Shown: positions 10,409-19,127, numbered from the stretch's first letter. The stretch is 64,000 nucleotides of DNA from Leeuwenhoekiella nanhaiensis (GCF_002744755.1 NZ_KZ319287.1:248001-312000), one strand, 5' to 3'. The notes: generated by a model from the letters alone, not told the origin. Numbers and translations are program-made.

Positions 10409-11545
10409 ATGAAAAATATACTTTTAAAACTTCCCGTCATTCTGGTCCTGACCCTGTGTCTGTCCTGCGGAAATAAAACTGAAACGAACCCGCAGGAGTC
10501 TGCTCCCGTTGCTGATGTCGAGGTGAGCGAGGCCCAATTTAAAAATGCCTCAATGCAGCTGGCAAGTCTTACCGAAGCTGTTTTCCCGGAATGGGTTGAA
10601 GCCAGCGGAATGATTGACGTTCCGCCGGAAAACCGCGCGGTGATCACCCCGTATTTGGGCGGCTATGTACGCGACAATCCCTTGCTTATTGGCGATGCGG
10701 TCAAAAAAGGCCAGCCGCTGATCACGCTTGAGAATCCCGAATTTGTGAGCCTGCAGCAGCAGTTTCAGGAGCTGGGCGAACAACTGGAGTACCTCAAGTC
10801 GGAGTACGAGCGCCAGCAGACTCTGGCGGCCGAGAATATCACGTCTAAAAAGAATTTTTTAAAAGCGGAAAGCGAATACAAACGCAGCCTCGCCACCTAT
10901 AACGGACTCCAAAAGCAGTTGCAGTTGCTCAACATCAGTACAACGCAGGCGATGCAGGGCAATTACAGCAGTTTAGCTCGTATTTACGCGCCTATAAACG
11001 GCACCATTGCGCGTACGTTTGTGAGCAAGGGCAGTTATGTGTCGCCCGCAGACCCGCTTATGGAAATTGTGGATATTGACCACATTCATCTGGAGCTTAA
11101 GGTTTTTGAAAAAGATATGCTGAAGGTGAAAAAAGATCAGGCGATTGCATTCAAAATCCCGGAATCTTCGCCCGAATATTATGACGGCACGGTGCACCTC
11201 ATTGGGAATTCGCTGGATATGGAAGGCCGAACCGTAACGGTTCACGGGCATATTGATAACGAGCGGGGCACCCCGCATTTTGCGGTGGGCATGTTTATCG
11301 AAGCCCGAATCAACACAGGAGAAACCGAAGCTTTGGCCCTGCCCGAAACAGCGGTGATCAATCTGGGCGAAAGCTATTATGCCCTGCAACTTCAGGAGCA
11401 AAAGGAGGGAAGCTATCTGTTTGACCGGGTTGAAATCAAACCCGGAAAAATGCAAAACGGGATGACCGAAATTCTAAATTCGGCAGAACTGCCCAAAGAT
11501 GCGCAATACTTGAGTAAGGGCGCTTTCGAGTTGATTCAGGAGTAA
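10409..11545 (+). CDS. Efflux RND periplasmic adaptor lipoprotein (CzcB/CusB family)
   Basis: 378 residues. The lipoprotein signal ends in LCLSCG. The biotinyl-lipoyl-like half motif is seen at 'GGYVRDNPLLIGDAVKKGQP', followed by an alpha-hairpin (about 110-185, Gln/Glu-rich coiled coil) and the second lipoyl half near 'IYAPINGTIARTFVSKGSYV', then a beta-barrel. This is the membrane-fusion protein that links the inner-membrane pump and outer-membrane channel of the preceding gene; 32 bp separate the genes. Its last codons and the following terminator are duplicated downstream at 11941-12033. Confidence 0.92.
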   Translation: MKNILLKLPVILVLTLCLSCGNKTETNPQESAPVADVEVSEAQFKNASMQLASLTEAVFPEWVEASGMIDVPPENRAVITPYLGGYVRDNPLLIGDAVKKGQPLITLENPEFVSLQQQFQELGEQLEYLKSEYERQQTLAAENITSKKNFLKAESEYKRSLATYNGLQKQLQLLNISTTQAMQGNYSSLARIYAPINGTIARTFVSKGSYVSPADPLMEIVDIDHIHLELKVFEKDMLKVKKDQAIAFKIPESSPEYYDGTVHLIGNSLDMEGRTVTVHGHIDNERGTPHFAVGMFIEARINTGETEALALPETAVINLGESYYALQLQEQKEGSYLFDRVEIKPGKMQNGMTEILNSAELPKDAQYLSKGAFELIQE

Positions 11546-11615
11546 TTTTGAGAAGCTTCAAACTTTAAACCTCACAGTTTTCCAAAACCTGTGAGGTTTT
11601 TTGCTATCTAGTTTC
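11516..11615. repeat. Direct repeat copy 1: adaptor gene 3' end plus terminator
   Basis: This stretch (last codons GAFELIQE-stop, trailer and hairpin terminator) recurs at 11941-12033 with few differences (for example GCTATCTAGTTTC against GTTAGCTAGTTTC at the right end). The two copies flank about 325 bp containing a small minus-strand ORF. Confidence 0.85.
11568..11602 (+). terminator. Rho-independent terminator of the efflux operon
   Basis: Stem AACCTCACAG / CTGTGAGGTT with an 11-nt loop followed by a T-run. It lies 22 bp after the adaptor stop codon. Confidence 0.85.
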
Positions 11616-11849
11616 TAAACCATAACAACCAACGGTCCCAATAAACTCAACTTTACATAGAACTTGTCTTTTTAAAAAATCAAGTTGAATAGATCCTGAG
11701 TTTATGTCAAATTCTTTCCTTAAATGATCCAGATCATTTTTCGCCTGAATAAGTGATTTTACAAACTGATCTTCAATTTCCCATTTTAATGTTGTTTGAA
11801 ATGTTGGATATTTTTCGCCCTTTAAGTCGGTAATTAATTTTTTATACAT
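11604..11849 (-). CDS. Small hypothetical protein between duplicated terminators
   Basis: 81 residues, lysine/glutamate-rich, predicted mostly helical ('KSLIQAKNDLDHLRKEFD'), no signal peptide and no recognised motif. Its stop codon lies inside direct repeat copy 1, so the C-terminus is read from duplicated sequence and the ORF may be a truncated or newly formed gene. AT-rich compared with flanking genes. It could be non-coding; codon pattern looks acceptable for a gene, but I cannot confirm it. Confidence 0.4.
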   Translation of the reverse strand: MYKKLITDLKGEKYPTFQTTLKWEIEDQFVKSLIQAKNDLDHLRKEFDINSGSIQLDFLKRQVLCKVEFIGTVGCYGLETR

Positions 11850-11940
11850 ATTTCTATTTTTAGAATTACTATGTATATAACGGGAAATCTTTGATACTGT
11901 TACATTTCTGGTAATGAGCTACTCAAATTCGTATTCCTGC

Positions 11941-12033
11941 AAAGGCGCTTTCGAGTTGATTCAGGAGTAATTTTGAGACGCTTTAAACCTCATCGGTTTC
12001 CAAAACCTGTGAGGTTTTTTGTTAGCTAGTTTC
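11941..12033. repeat. Direct repeat copy 2: duplicated adaptor 3' end plus terminator
   Basis: Near copy of 11516-11615 that begins within the last codons of the adaptor gene but is not preceded by the rest of the gene. Its hairpin (about 11986-12020, AACCTCA / TGAGGTT then T6) keeps terminator form although the stem is less perfect than in copy 1. Confidence 0.85.
11986..12020 (+). terminator. Duplicated, slightly degraded terminator
   Basis: Stem ACCTCA / TGAGGT with a mismatch-containing upper stem and T6 tail. It is the copy of the terminator at 11568-11602 and has no gene directly in front of it on the plus strand. Confidence 0.55.
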
Positions 12034-12119
12034 AATATCCTAAAAATCACTATTGCCTGTAAACGCGAAGCATTTCATAAATAATCAGTAAGTTAGACCG
12101 AATTGAGAATGCTTTACCT

Positions 12120-13475
12120 ATGAAGAATTATTTTCTGCTGCTGCTTTTATTCGCTTTTGCCGGTTCTTTTGCGCAAAGCAAAGAAGAAATAGCGATCATC
12201 AAAGTCTTAGAAAAAGAGTCGGCTACGTGGCGATCAGGTGATGTTGAGGGACACGCGAGTTGCTGGGCAGTTAAACCCTACAGTCGTATTTTGATCTCTA
12301 CCGGTGACGGGCAGGTTATTGATCTTGACCCGCAATTAATGATCAACCCGCCTGAGGGTATGATGGGTTCCGGAGGAACTTCGGTAAATTCAAATTATAA
12401 ATTTCATATCAGTGGTAATGAAGCCTGGGTGAGCCACGACGAGCAATCAACGGCAACAGATGGCAGTATAAGTCAAACGGTAGAAATTAGAATGCTCGAA
12501 AAAATCAAAGGCAGCTGGAAGCTTACCGGGCAGTCTATTCACGTCAAAAAGGATAGAACCCGCTTAACAGCACTAGATTCTATTCGACTGAGTGATCCCT
12601 ATATTTTGGCAGATGAAGCGACGCAAATGTATTATATGACGGGCACAGGGGGTAAGATGTGGAAAAGCAAAGATCTGGCTTATTGGGAAGGTCCGTTTGA
12701 CGTTGTGGAGACTGACCCTAACTCGTGGATGGGCCCCAATCCCATGATTTGGGCTGCAGAGCTGCATCAGTATCAGGGCAGGTATTATGATTTTGCGACG
12801 TTTACTAACAGAGCGGTAAAGATAGACACGGTAGACGGCAATGTGATCGAGCGGCGTGCGAGTCATATTCTGGTAAGTGATTCAGCTTTTGGGCCGTACA
12901 AACCAATGGAAGACGAGATCTACCTGCCGGCAGATAAACCAACTTTAGACGGCACCTTTTGGGTGGATGAAGACGGAAAGCCCTATATGGTGTATTGTTA
13001 TGAATGGTTGCAAAATGGAAACGGAACCATCGAAAAAATAGAATTGAAGCCTGACCTGAGCGGTTCGGTAGGCAGTGGTGAATTGTTATTTAAAGCCAGC
13101 GATGCGCCCTGGTCCCGTGAAAAGGATAAATATGGAAACGACAAGCCTAACAAGGTTACTGATGGACCGTTTTTGTTTAAAACCGAAACCGGAAGATTGG
13201 GGATGTTGTGGACGAGCTGGATTTATGATGACTATGTACAGGGCGTTGCCTATTCTGAGAGCGGCACTTTAGACGGACCCTGGATTCAGGAAGAAAAGCC
13301 CGTCACGCCTCGCAACTACGGTCACGGCATGTTGTTTAAAACCTTTGAGGGCAAAACGCTCATGGCAGCGCACAGTCACTCGGTGGTAGACGGTAAGTAT
13401 CACCGAGTACCCCATTTTTTTGAGGTAGACTTAAGCGGTGAATATTTAAAGGTCATTGGCCCTTATAAACCTTAA
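12120..13475 (+). CDS. Secreted SnoaL-like / GH43-like two-domain protein
   Basis: 451 residues. Signal peptide (1-19, ending SFAQ); residues about 20-145 resemble an NTF2/SnoaL-like domain ('VLEKESATWRSGDVEGHASCW', then beta strands to 'GSWKLTGQSIHV'); residues about 155-451 resemble a five-bladed GH43 glycosidase: 'LSDPYIL' (D159, candidate base), 'LDGTFWVDEDGKPYMVY' (D277), 'VTDGPFLF' (D348 where many GH43 enzymes have catalytic Glu in EGP). The Asp form occurs in some GH43 relatives as I recall, so activity is uncertain. Periplasmic or outer-surface glycan (arabinan/xylan-type) hydrolysis is the family expectation. No SusC/SusD genes are nearby, so it is not in an obvious polysaccharide utilisation locus. 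Confidence 0.8.
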   Translation: MKNYFLLLLLFAFAGSFAQSKEEIAIIKVLEKESATWRSGDVEGHASCWAVKPYSRILISTGDGQVIDLDPQLMINPPEGMMGSGGTSVNSNYKFHISGNEAWVSHDEQSTATDGSISQTVEIRMLEKIKGSWKLTGQSIHVKKDRTRLTALDSIRLSDPYILADEATQMYYMTGTGGKMWKSKDLAYWEGPFDVVETDPNSWMGPNPMIWAAELHQYQGRYYDFATFTNRAVKIDTVDGNVIERRASHILVSDSAFGPYKPMEDEIYLPADKPTLDGTFWVDEDGKPYMVYCYEWLQNGNGTIEKIELKPDLSGSVGSGELLFKASDAPWSREKDKYGNDKPNKVTDGPFLFKTETGRLGMLWTSWIYDDYVQGVAYSESGTLDGPWIQEEKPVTPRNYGHGMLFKTFEGKTLMAAHSHSVVDGKYHRVPHFFEVDLSGEYLKVIGPYKP

Positions 13476-13477
13476 CG

Positions 13478-14626
13478 CTATTTCAACCCAAAAAACGACC
13501 TGATAAACTCTTTTTTGGGAAGGCTCCAGATGATTTGCAGATCGTCTTTGAGGCTGCTGGTGCCATCCAAAAACCGAAAGATTTTGGAGATTTCATTTTT
13601 CTGAAACATCTGCGTAAAAAGTGAAGCGCCCAGTTCGTTTTTGCGGTACAAAACATCGAGTAGGAGCTTGTCGTACCAGCGATAGCGGTCTGCGATTTTA
13701 AAGGTGTTGAGGTTGGTTTCCTTCTTTAAAAAAGCCACCAGTTCTACGGTGCGTTTAAGCGTGTAGGTAAAGGTGTAACCGGTGCTTCCACGAGTCCATC
13801 CGCCGGCCGTGCCTATGTGCAGCAACCGCCGGGTGTTGTGTTTCTCAAAAGGATAAGCCGTCATCGGGATGCTGCCTTTTTCGGTTGAGACGAGTTCGTA
13901 TTGCGAGGCGCCCAAAGCTTCCATATACTCTTCAATCGCAGCTTCATATTCTTCATCGGGCAGCAAGTGTTCTGAGAATAGGGTGTATTCTACCAAAGCC
14001 TTATTGGGCGCTGTGGGCAGAACATATATAAAACGAGTGTTTCCGCGCTGCGGGATGGTAAAATCCATAAACGTCGCGACTTCCGGATCAAAAACAGGTT
14101 CCTGAGTACGCACTTCCCAACCGATAAAATGCTGTTGTAAAACAGGATATTTGGTTTGATTTTTTAGCCGTTCCGGCGGAAGGATACTGCTGAATACCTT
14201 GCCTGCGGTGTAGGTAGCTGCTGAAGTGGTGACTTCAACATATTCGGGGGTTTCGGTTAGGCTTTGGAAGGCTTCGGTTTTAAACGTAAGCTGTTTAGCA
14301 GCCCGAAGCTTTCTAAAAACCGACTCATAAAAATCAATGCCTTCTATTTTGTTGTAGCTATACGACTCTAAGGGAATTTCCGCCGAAAAGTTCTCGCCTT
14401 TAAAAGCGATACGCTCCCATTTTTTAGAAATGACCGCATCCCAATCCCGGGTATTTTCGCTCCAGAAACACCAGGTGCGATCGTTGTTTTTTTTTTCGCT
14501 CTTATCAAGTAGCAAAATGCGTTTATCCTTAAAGTACGGATCACTAACTAATGCCTGAGCCAGCATCAAACCCGAAAGGCCGGCACCCAAAATGAGGTAA
14601 TTGTAGTCTGTAGAGGTGTTTTGCAT
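13478..14626 (-). CDS. crtY: Lycopene beta-cyclase
   Basis: 382 residues. The N-terminal Rossmann motif 'YLILGAGLSGLMLAQAL' binds FAD/NAD(P); 'NDRTWCFWSE' is the signature of the CrtY/CrtL lycopene cyclase family. It converts lycopene to beta-carotene, the precursor of zeaxanthin-type pigments of flavobacteria. No other crt gene is in the window, so it stands alone or belongs to a split pathway. It is convergent with the GH43-like gene, with 2 bp between stop codons. Confidence 0.92.
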   Translation of the reverse strand: MQNTSTDYNYLILGAGLSGLMLAQALVSDPYFKDKRILLLDKSEKKNNDRTWCFWSENTRDWDAVISKKWERIAFKGENFSAEIPLESYSYNKIEGIDFYESVFRKLRAAKQLTFKTEAFQSLTETPEYVEVTTSAATYTAGKVFSSILPPERLKNQTKYPVLQQHFIGWEVRTQEPVFDPEVATFMDFTIPQRGNTRFIYVLPTAPNKALVEYTLFSEHLLPDEEYEAAIEEYMEALGASQYELVSTEKGSIPMTAYPFEKHNTRRLLHIGTAGGWTRGSTGYTFTYTLKRTVELVAFLKKETNLNTFKIADRYRWYDKLLLDVLYRKNELGASLFTQMFQKNEISKIFRFLDGTSSLKDDLQIIWSLPKKEFIRSFFGLK

Positions 14627-14677
14627 AGCGGTCTAAAGCTAGAACTAATAAAGCGATCGTAAAAGGATTTTTTAAGT

Positions 14678-15145
14678 CTAGTATGCTAAAAAACCCAGCA
14701 ATAGGGCAGAGGTGTAGTAATTAAAAATGCGCTTTTCAATCGTAAAATCTTCATTGAGTATTAGGGTGACCGGCAGGGAAAATGATTTTTGAGGACGGGT
14801 GCCTAAGAGAAGTGCCAGATCGTGAACTCCGTTACGCCGGGTAAGCGCCTGGGTATTGGTAAAGGTTTTGCCATCAAAATGGATGCTGTCTGTCGTTTCC
14901 ACATCCATTCGTACGGCGTAATAGTCTGTGTTTAGCTTCTGAATGACTTCAGGTTTGGTAAACACCACCCGGTCAATTTTTTTGCAGTAGGCACACCAGT
15001 CGGCGTGAAAAAATACCAGCGTCTTTTTGGGTTTAGTGACCAAAGCGCTGTCGAGTTCTTCCCAGCTCAGCCAGTTGATCTGCGCCCGTTCCTGAGCTGC
15101 AAGGCTTCCGCAAGCAAGAAAGAGAAACAGGAGTATTGTTTTCAT
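14678..15145 (-). CDS. Secreted thioredoxin-family protein
   Basis: The start at 15145 (MKTILLFLFLACGSLAAQ) gives a signal peptide; the longer frame from 15265 runs back into the TonB receptor gene and is rejected. 155 residues with a thioredoxin fold: 'TLVFFHADWCAYCKKIDRVVF' region with CxxC (WCAYCK) and a cis-Pro region 'SLPVTLIL'. Probably a periplasmic disulfide reductase. It begins 28 bp after the TonB receptor stop codon on the same strand and is probably co-transcribed with it. Confidence 0.85.
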   Translation of the reverse strand: MKTILLFLFLACGSLAAQERAQINWLSWEELDSALVTKPKKTLVFFHADWCAYCKKIDRVVFTKPEVIQKLNTDYYAVRMDVETTDSIHFDGKTFTNTQALTRRNGVHDLALLLGTRPQKSFSLPVTLILNEDFTIEKRIFNYYTSALLLGFLAY

Positions 15146-15173
15146 AGTTTTTATTTTGCCTGTGCGGCCCGCA

Positions 15174-17528
15174 CTAGAAGTCGCCGAAGCGGAGACCGAT
15201 GAAAAAGGTTCGGGGGCGGTTGGGCCCATAAATATAATTCGAGTCGCGCAGGGGTCCGCGATCAAAGTCGGTTTGATAGCTGTTTAACAGGTTTTGTACG
15301 CCGCCGCTCAATTCGAGATGCAGGTATTTTTGCAGGTCGAAATGCCAGGTGAGTTTTGGTGTCAGGTCTAAGAACGCAGGAGTCTTTTCGATTTTTATAA
15401 AACCACTGCTGCTGATTACGTGCGGAGCCAGCATAGGGCCGGTAAAACTTCCGGAAAGGTCAATTTTAAAAGCCTCACTCGGTCTCCAGTTGGCATTGAA
15501 AAAGCCGTACAGATTAGGCGAACGCATAAAATCGCGAATGACCACGTCCGGTTCATTTAGCGAATTGTCATCAGACTCAAAAAGCACCTGTGGCTTGTCG
15601 TAAACCGAACGCTGCCAGGTAATTCCCGCCTGAAACAGAAATTCTTCTCCCGGAGAGAGGTTAAATTCTACATTAGTACCGGCAACGCTTGCGCCGCTAC
15701 CGTTGCGGGATTCTTCCAAAATAGAGCCGTTAGGTAAAGCGGCGCCGGTGCTCACCAAGGTAAACGGATTTTCCAGGGTTGTGTAAAAGCCTTCAATCAG
15801 GAGGCTGGTTTGCAGCTTGTTGAAACTTCGGTCAAAATTGAAAGAAGCAGTATAGGCATTTGAGAATTCGCTTTCCAGATCGTCTGAAAGTATGGCAAAA
15901 CGCTGTTCGCCACCCACTGAACTGATGTGCAGGTCTTCATTAAAAGCCTGCGGGGCTCTAAAACCACGGGCATATCCGCCACGAAACTGCAGCGATTCGG
16001 TGATGTTGTACAGAAGGGTCAATCGCGGACTGAGCACGGTTTGGGATACATCGGCATTTCTGGAAATCTGTGCGATGGCGTAACGACCTTTTACGTTCAC
16101 GTGGTCGAGGCGGGCTCCCAGAAGGGCGGTAAAATCTTCGAATGCCTTGTATTCCCATTGGCTGTAAGCGCCCAGATTGTGCACACGCTGATCGACCAGT
16201 CGCTGATAGCCGGAAATCGCATCTTCGGTATCGTTAAGCCGGTATTCCAGGCCGCTGGTCAGGGTAGATTTTGTGGTGAATTTTCGGGTAAGTTGAGCGC
16301 CGGTAACCAATGCCAGATCCTGAGTAGCCCCAAAAGCATTATTCGCCAGGGTAGAATCTGCCGCAGTGCGCCCACCGCCGAGACCACCGTAGTAACTTTC
16401 CCGGTTGGTATGCTGCACGGAAACGTAGCCTTCAAACACCGTACTGCGGTCATCGTTGTACCACTCATAATCGCTGCCGCCAAAAAAGGTGTTGTGATCC
16501 AATTCTTCGGTAATGTCTGTAAACTGCGGAGCCAGATCAAGCTGATCACCACCGCGGCGGTATTCGCGAATGGCGGTAAGGTCCAGACCAATTTTACTGT
16601 TGTCGTTAGGCCGGTAAAAGGCTTTGGCGCCTACCGAATGATTGGTGAGTTCGGTGATTTCGCTAAAACCATCGCCATTGGCGTCATAAGCATCGCGGTT
16701 GCGGTAAATACCGTAAAGGGTGATTCCGTTGCTGAGGTCTTCGCTTACGAGCGAGGTATTCAGATTCAGGTTGCGATCTACAGCAGTGCCGTCAATCAAA
16801 CCCAGATTGGTGCTCACTTCCCAGCTGTTGTTTACGGGATCTTTGGTGATGATGTTAACCGTTCCCGCAATGGCGCTTGAACCGTAGAGGGCAGAACCGC
16901 CGCTGCGTACGACTTCAACGCGATCTATCATACTCACCGGGATTTGCTCCAGCCCGTAAACACCGTTTAAAGCGCTGAATACCGGCCGGCTGTTGAGCAA
17001 AACCTGCGTGTATTGCCCATCCAGTCCGTTAAGCCTTACCTGAGTAAATCCGCAGTTTTGGCAATTGGTTTCCACCCTTACCCCGGGCTGGTAATTGAGA
17101 CCGTCTGCCAGCGAAAGCGACTGGGTTGCCCTAAATAATTTCGGACTCATCACCTGCACGATTACAGGAGCCTCCTTTTTTGAAAGTCGGTTGCGGGTAG
17201 CGCTCACGACGACTTCTTCAAGGCCGAGTAAATCGGGACTAAGGGTAAAATTCAGGTATTCCTTTTCGAAGTCTGCGGGGCTTAGCCTGTGGTATAGCGT
17301 TTTAAACCCCACAGCACTTATGCTCAGGCGGGATGCGTTGTCAGGAACTTCGAGTTTGTAGAATCCGTTTGCGTCTGCCGAGGTGCCGGTATTGCTGTCT
17401 GTCACATACACATTGGCAAAAGGTAGGGGCTCGCCATTGGCGGAAATAGTGCCGGTAAGGCTACGATTTTGCTGCGCCCACCCGCTAAACAGGTTGAGTA
17501 AAAAGAATAGGATCAGCGAAATACGCAT
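15174..17528 (-). CDS. TonB-dependent outer-membrane receptor, probably for metal chelates
   Basis: 784 residues: signal peptide (ending GWAQ), carboxypeptidase-regulatory-like beta-sandwich (about 20-110), plug domain (about 120-235; 'RVEVVRSGGSALYGSSAIAG'), then the beta-barrel ending in FGLRFGDF with terminal Phe. The plug has an unusual Cys pair, NCQNCGF, at the point where the substrate loop begins; related receptors of Bacteroidota have it. The gene is divergent from a DtxR-type regulator and a DtxR-like palindrome covers its predicted -7 box, so iron or manganese supply is the likely role. The exact ligand cannot be read from sequence. Confidence 0.9.
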   Translation of the reverse strand: MRISLILFFLLNLFSGWAQQNRSLTGTISANGEPLPFANVYVTDSNTGTSADANGFYKLEVPDNASRLSISAVGFKTLYHRLSPADFEKEYLNFTLSPDLLGLEEVVVSATRNRLSKKEAPVIVQVMSPKLFRATQSLSLADGLNYQPGVRVETNCQNCGFTQVRLNGLDGQYTQVLLNSRPVFSALNGVYGLEQIPVSMIDRVEVVRSGGSALYGSSAIAGTVNIITKDPVNNSWEVSTNLGLIDGTAVDRNLNLNTSLVSEDLSNGITLYGIYRNRDAYDANGDGFSEITELTNHSVGAKAFYRPNDNSKIGLDLTAIREYRRGGDQLDLAPQFTDITEELDHNTFFGGSDYEWYNDDRSTVFEGYVSVQHTNRESYYGGLGGGRTAADSTLANNAFGATQDLALVTGAQLTRKFTTKSTLTSGLEYRLNDTEDAISGYQRLVDQRVHNLGAYSQWEYKAFEDFTALLGARLDHVNVKGRYAIAQISRNADVSQTVLSPRLTLLYNITESLQFRGGYARGFRAPQAFNEDLHISSVGGEQRFAILSDDLESEFSNAYTASFNFDRSFNKLQTSLLIEGFYTTLENPFTLVSTGAALPNGSILEESRNGSGASVAGTNVEFNLSPGEEFLFQAGITWQRSVYDKPQVLFESDDNSLNEPDVVIRDFMRSPNLYGFFNANWRPSEAFKIDLSGSFTGPMLAPHVISSSGFIKIEKTPAFLDLTPKLTWHFDLQKYLHLELSGGVQNLLNSYQTDFDRGPLRDSNYIYGPNRPRTFFIGLRFGDF

Positions 17529-17554
17529 TGAAAATGATGTTAGTTAAAAATAAG

Positions 17555-17570
17555 TTTAGGCAAACCTAAA
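17555..17570. promoter_or_regulatory. DtxR/MntR-type operator overlapping the receptor promoter
   Basis: Perfect inverted repeat TTTAGG-CAAA-CCTAAA between the divergent TonB receptor and DtxR-family genes. TTAGG/CCTAA are the half-sites of DtxR/IdeR-type operators. On the minus strand the site contains TAGGTTTG, which fits the Bacteroidota -7 box TAnnTTTG, so a bound repressor should block the receptor promoter. Confidence 0.7.
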
Positions 17571-17621
17571 AAATATATTTAAATAATTTGGCGTATTATT
17601 GTGGTAATATTAAAAATGACT

Positions 17622-18272
17622 ATGACTTTTTCTGAAGAAAACTATCTCAAATCGATCTATTCGCTTCAAAAAGACAGTCCTAAAGGCGTAAGTACCACCA
17701 TTCTGGCTCAGTATCTGGAGTCCAAACCCGCTTCGGTTACCGAAATGATTAAAAAACTGGACGAAAAAGGTCTGGTGCTCTATCAGCCCTATCAGGGGGT
17801 TTTGCTGAATAAAAATGGCGAACTGGTCGCGCTTAAAGTGATACGCAAGCACCGGCTTTGGGAAACTTTTTTAGCTAAAAAACTCGATTTCAGCTGGGAT
17901 GAGATACACGATGTTGCCGAGCAATTGGAGCATATTAAATCAGACAAGCTCATCAAAGAGCTGGACCGTTTTTTGGGCTTTCCTACCCACGATCCACACG
18001 GCGATCCCATTCCTGATGAGCAGGGCAATGTGATCAAGGTCGAAAAGAAGCAGGTCTCGCAATTAATTCCGGGCGAAACCGGAACCTGTGTGGGTGTTAA
18101 TGACACCTCGTCTTCGTTTCTTCAGTTTTTAGATCAGCAAAATATAAAGCTCGGGGCTGTGATTGAAATTGTACACCTGCAGGACTTCGATAAAAGTATG
18201 ACGGTGCGCATTGACGGGCGTGAGCTGTTGCTTTCGCAAATCGCTACCGAAAATATTTACGTAAAACTTTAG
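17622..18272 (+). CDS. DtxR/MntR-family metal-dependent transcriptional regulator
   Basis: About 216 residues from ATG 17622 (ATG 17616 and GTG 17601 are also possible). N-terminal winged helix with recognition helix near 'SKPASVTEMIKKLDEKGL'; dimerisation and metal site with RKHRLWETFL, 'EIHDVAEQLEHI' and 'FLGFPTHDPHGDPIP' (His/Glu/Asp ligands); C-terminal FeoA/SH3-like domain. It represses metal-uptake genes when Mn2+ or Fe2+ is bound. It is followed by a ZIP transporter after 30 bp and faces the TonB receptor, which fits control of metal import. Confidence 0.92.
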   Translation: MTFSEENYLKSIYSLQKDSPKGVSTTILAQYLESKPASVTEMIKKLDEKGLVLYQPYQGVLLNKNGELVALKVIRKHRLWETFLAKKLDFSWDEIHDVAEQLEHIKSDKLIKELDRFLGFPTHDPHGDPIPDEQGNVIKVEKKQVSQLIPGETGTCVGVNDTSSSFLQFLDQQNIKLGAVIEIVHLQDFDKSMTVRIDGRELLLSQIATENIYVKL

Positions 18273-18302
18273 CCTGAACAGTTGGCTGAAACGCTATAGA
18301 TT

Positions 18303-19127
18303 ATGATGAACGAGATTATTGATTATTTTGAAAGCTTAAGTGCGGTAAAAGGAGCCTTTCTGGCTACGCTTTTTACCTGGGGTGTGACTGCCCTGGGAGC
18401 CTCATTGGTGTTTTTCTTTAAAGGAATGAACCGAAAGGTTTTTGACGCGATGCTGGGTTTTGCTGGCGGGGTGATGGTTGCAGCCAGTTTTTGGAGTTTG
18501 CTCGCACCCGGGATTGAGATGAGTCCGGGAGAGGGTTTTGTAAAAGTGATTCCTGCCGCGATAGGTTTTGCTTTAGGTGCCGCTTTTTTATTTGGATTGG
18601 ATAAGGTATTGCCGCATTTACACGTGAACTTTAAGGAAGAGCATAAGGAGGGCGTACGCAGTCCCTGGCATAAATCGGTTTTGTTGACCCTGGCGATTAC
18701 GCTGCACAACATCCCCGAAGGTCTCGCGGTAGGGGTTTTATTTGGAGGAGTGGCAGCCGGTTTTGACGGGGCGACCATTGGTGGTGCTGTTGCACTCGCG
18801 ATCGGGATTGGGCTTCAGAATTTTCCGGAAGGTTTTGCCGTGGCGATGCCCTTACGCAGACAGGGATTTAGCCGCTGGAAGAGCTTTAATTACGGCCAAC
18901 TTTCGGCAATTGTAGAACCTCTGGCAGCTGTTTTGGGTGCTTATGCGGTAATGACTTTTCAGCCTATATTGCCTTATGCACTGGCTTTTGCTGCCGGTGC
19001 GATGATTTTTGTTGTGGTAGAGGAGGTGGTACCCGAGTCGCAACAGGGCAATAATACCGATATTGCCACAATGGGATTCATTGGCGGGTTTATCCTGATG
19101 ATGACGCTTGACGTAGGACTGGGTTAA
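18303..19127 (+). CDS. ZIP-family divalent metal transporter
   Basis: 274 residues, about eight hydrophobic segments. TM4/TM5 carry the ZIP metal-site motifs 'HNIPEGLAVGVLFGG' and 'GIGLQNFPEGFAVAMP' (the first site has His, the second Asn-Phe-Pro-Glu-Gly). The cytoplasmic loop between TM3 and TM4 is His/Glu-containing. Imports Zn, Fe or Mn across the inner membrane. It is probably co-transcribed with the DtxR-family gene before it. Two adjacent ATGs (18303, 18306) make the start uncertain by one codon. Confidence 0.9.
   Translation: MMNEIIDYFESLSAVKGAFLATLFTWGVTALGASLVFFFKGMNRKVFDAMLGFAGGVMVAASFWSLLAPGIEMSPGEGFVKVIPAAIGFALGAAFLFGLDKVLPHLHVNFKEEHKEGVRSPWHKSVLLTLAITLHNIPEGLAVGVLFGGVAAGFDGATIGGAVALAIGIGLQNFPEGFAVAMPLRRQGFSRWKSFNYGQLSAIVEPLAAVLGAYAVMTFQPILPYALAFAAGAMIFVVVEEVVPESQQGNNTDIATMGFIGGFILMMTLDVGLG

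Noticed and set aside
15927-16880. 317-codon frame opposite the TonB receptor gene
   Set aside because: Antisense shadow of a clear receptor gene; hydrophobic-valine composition without any domain.
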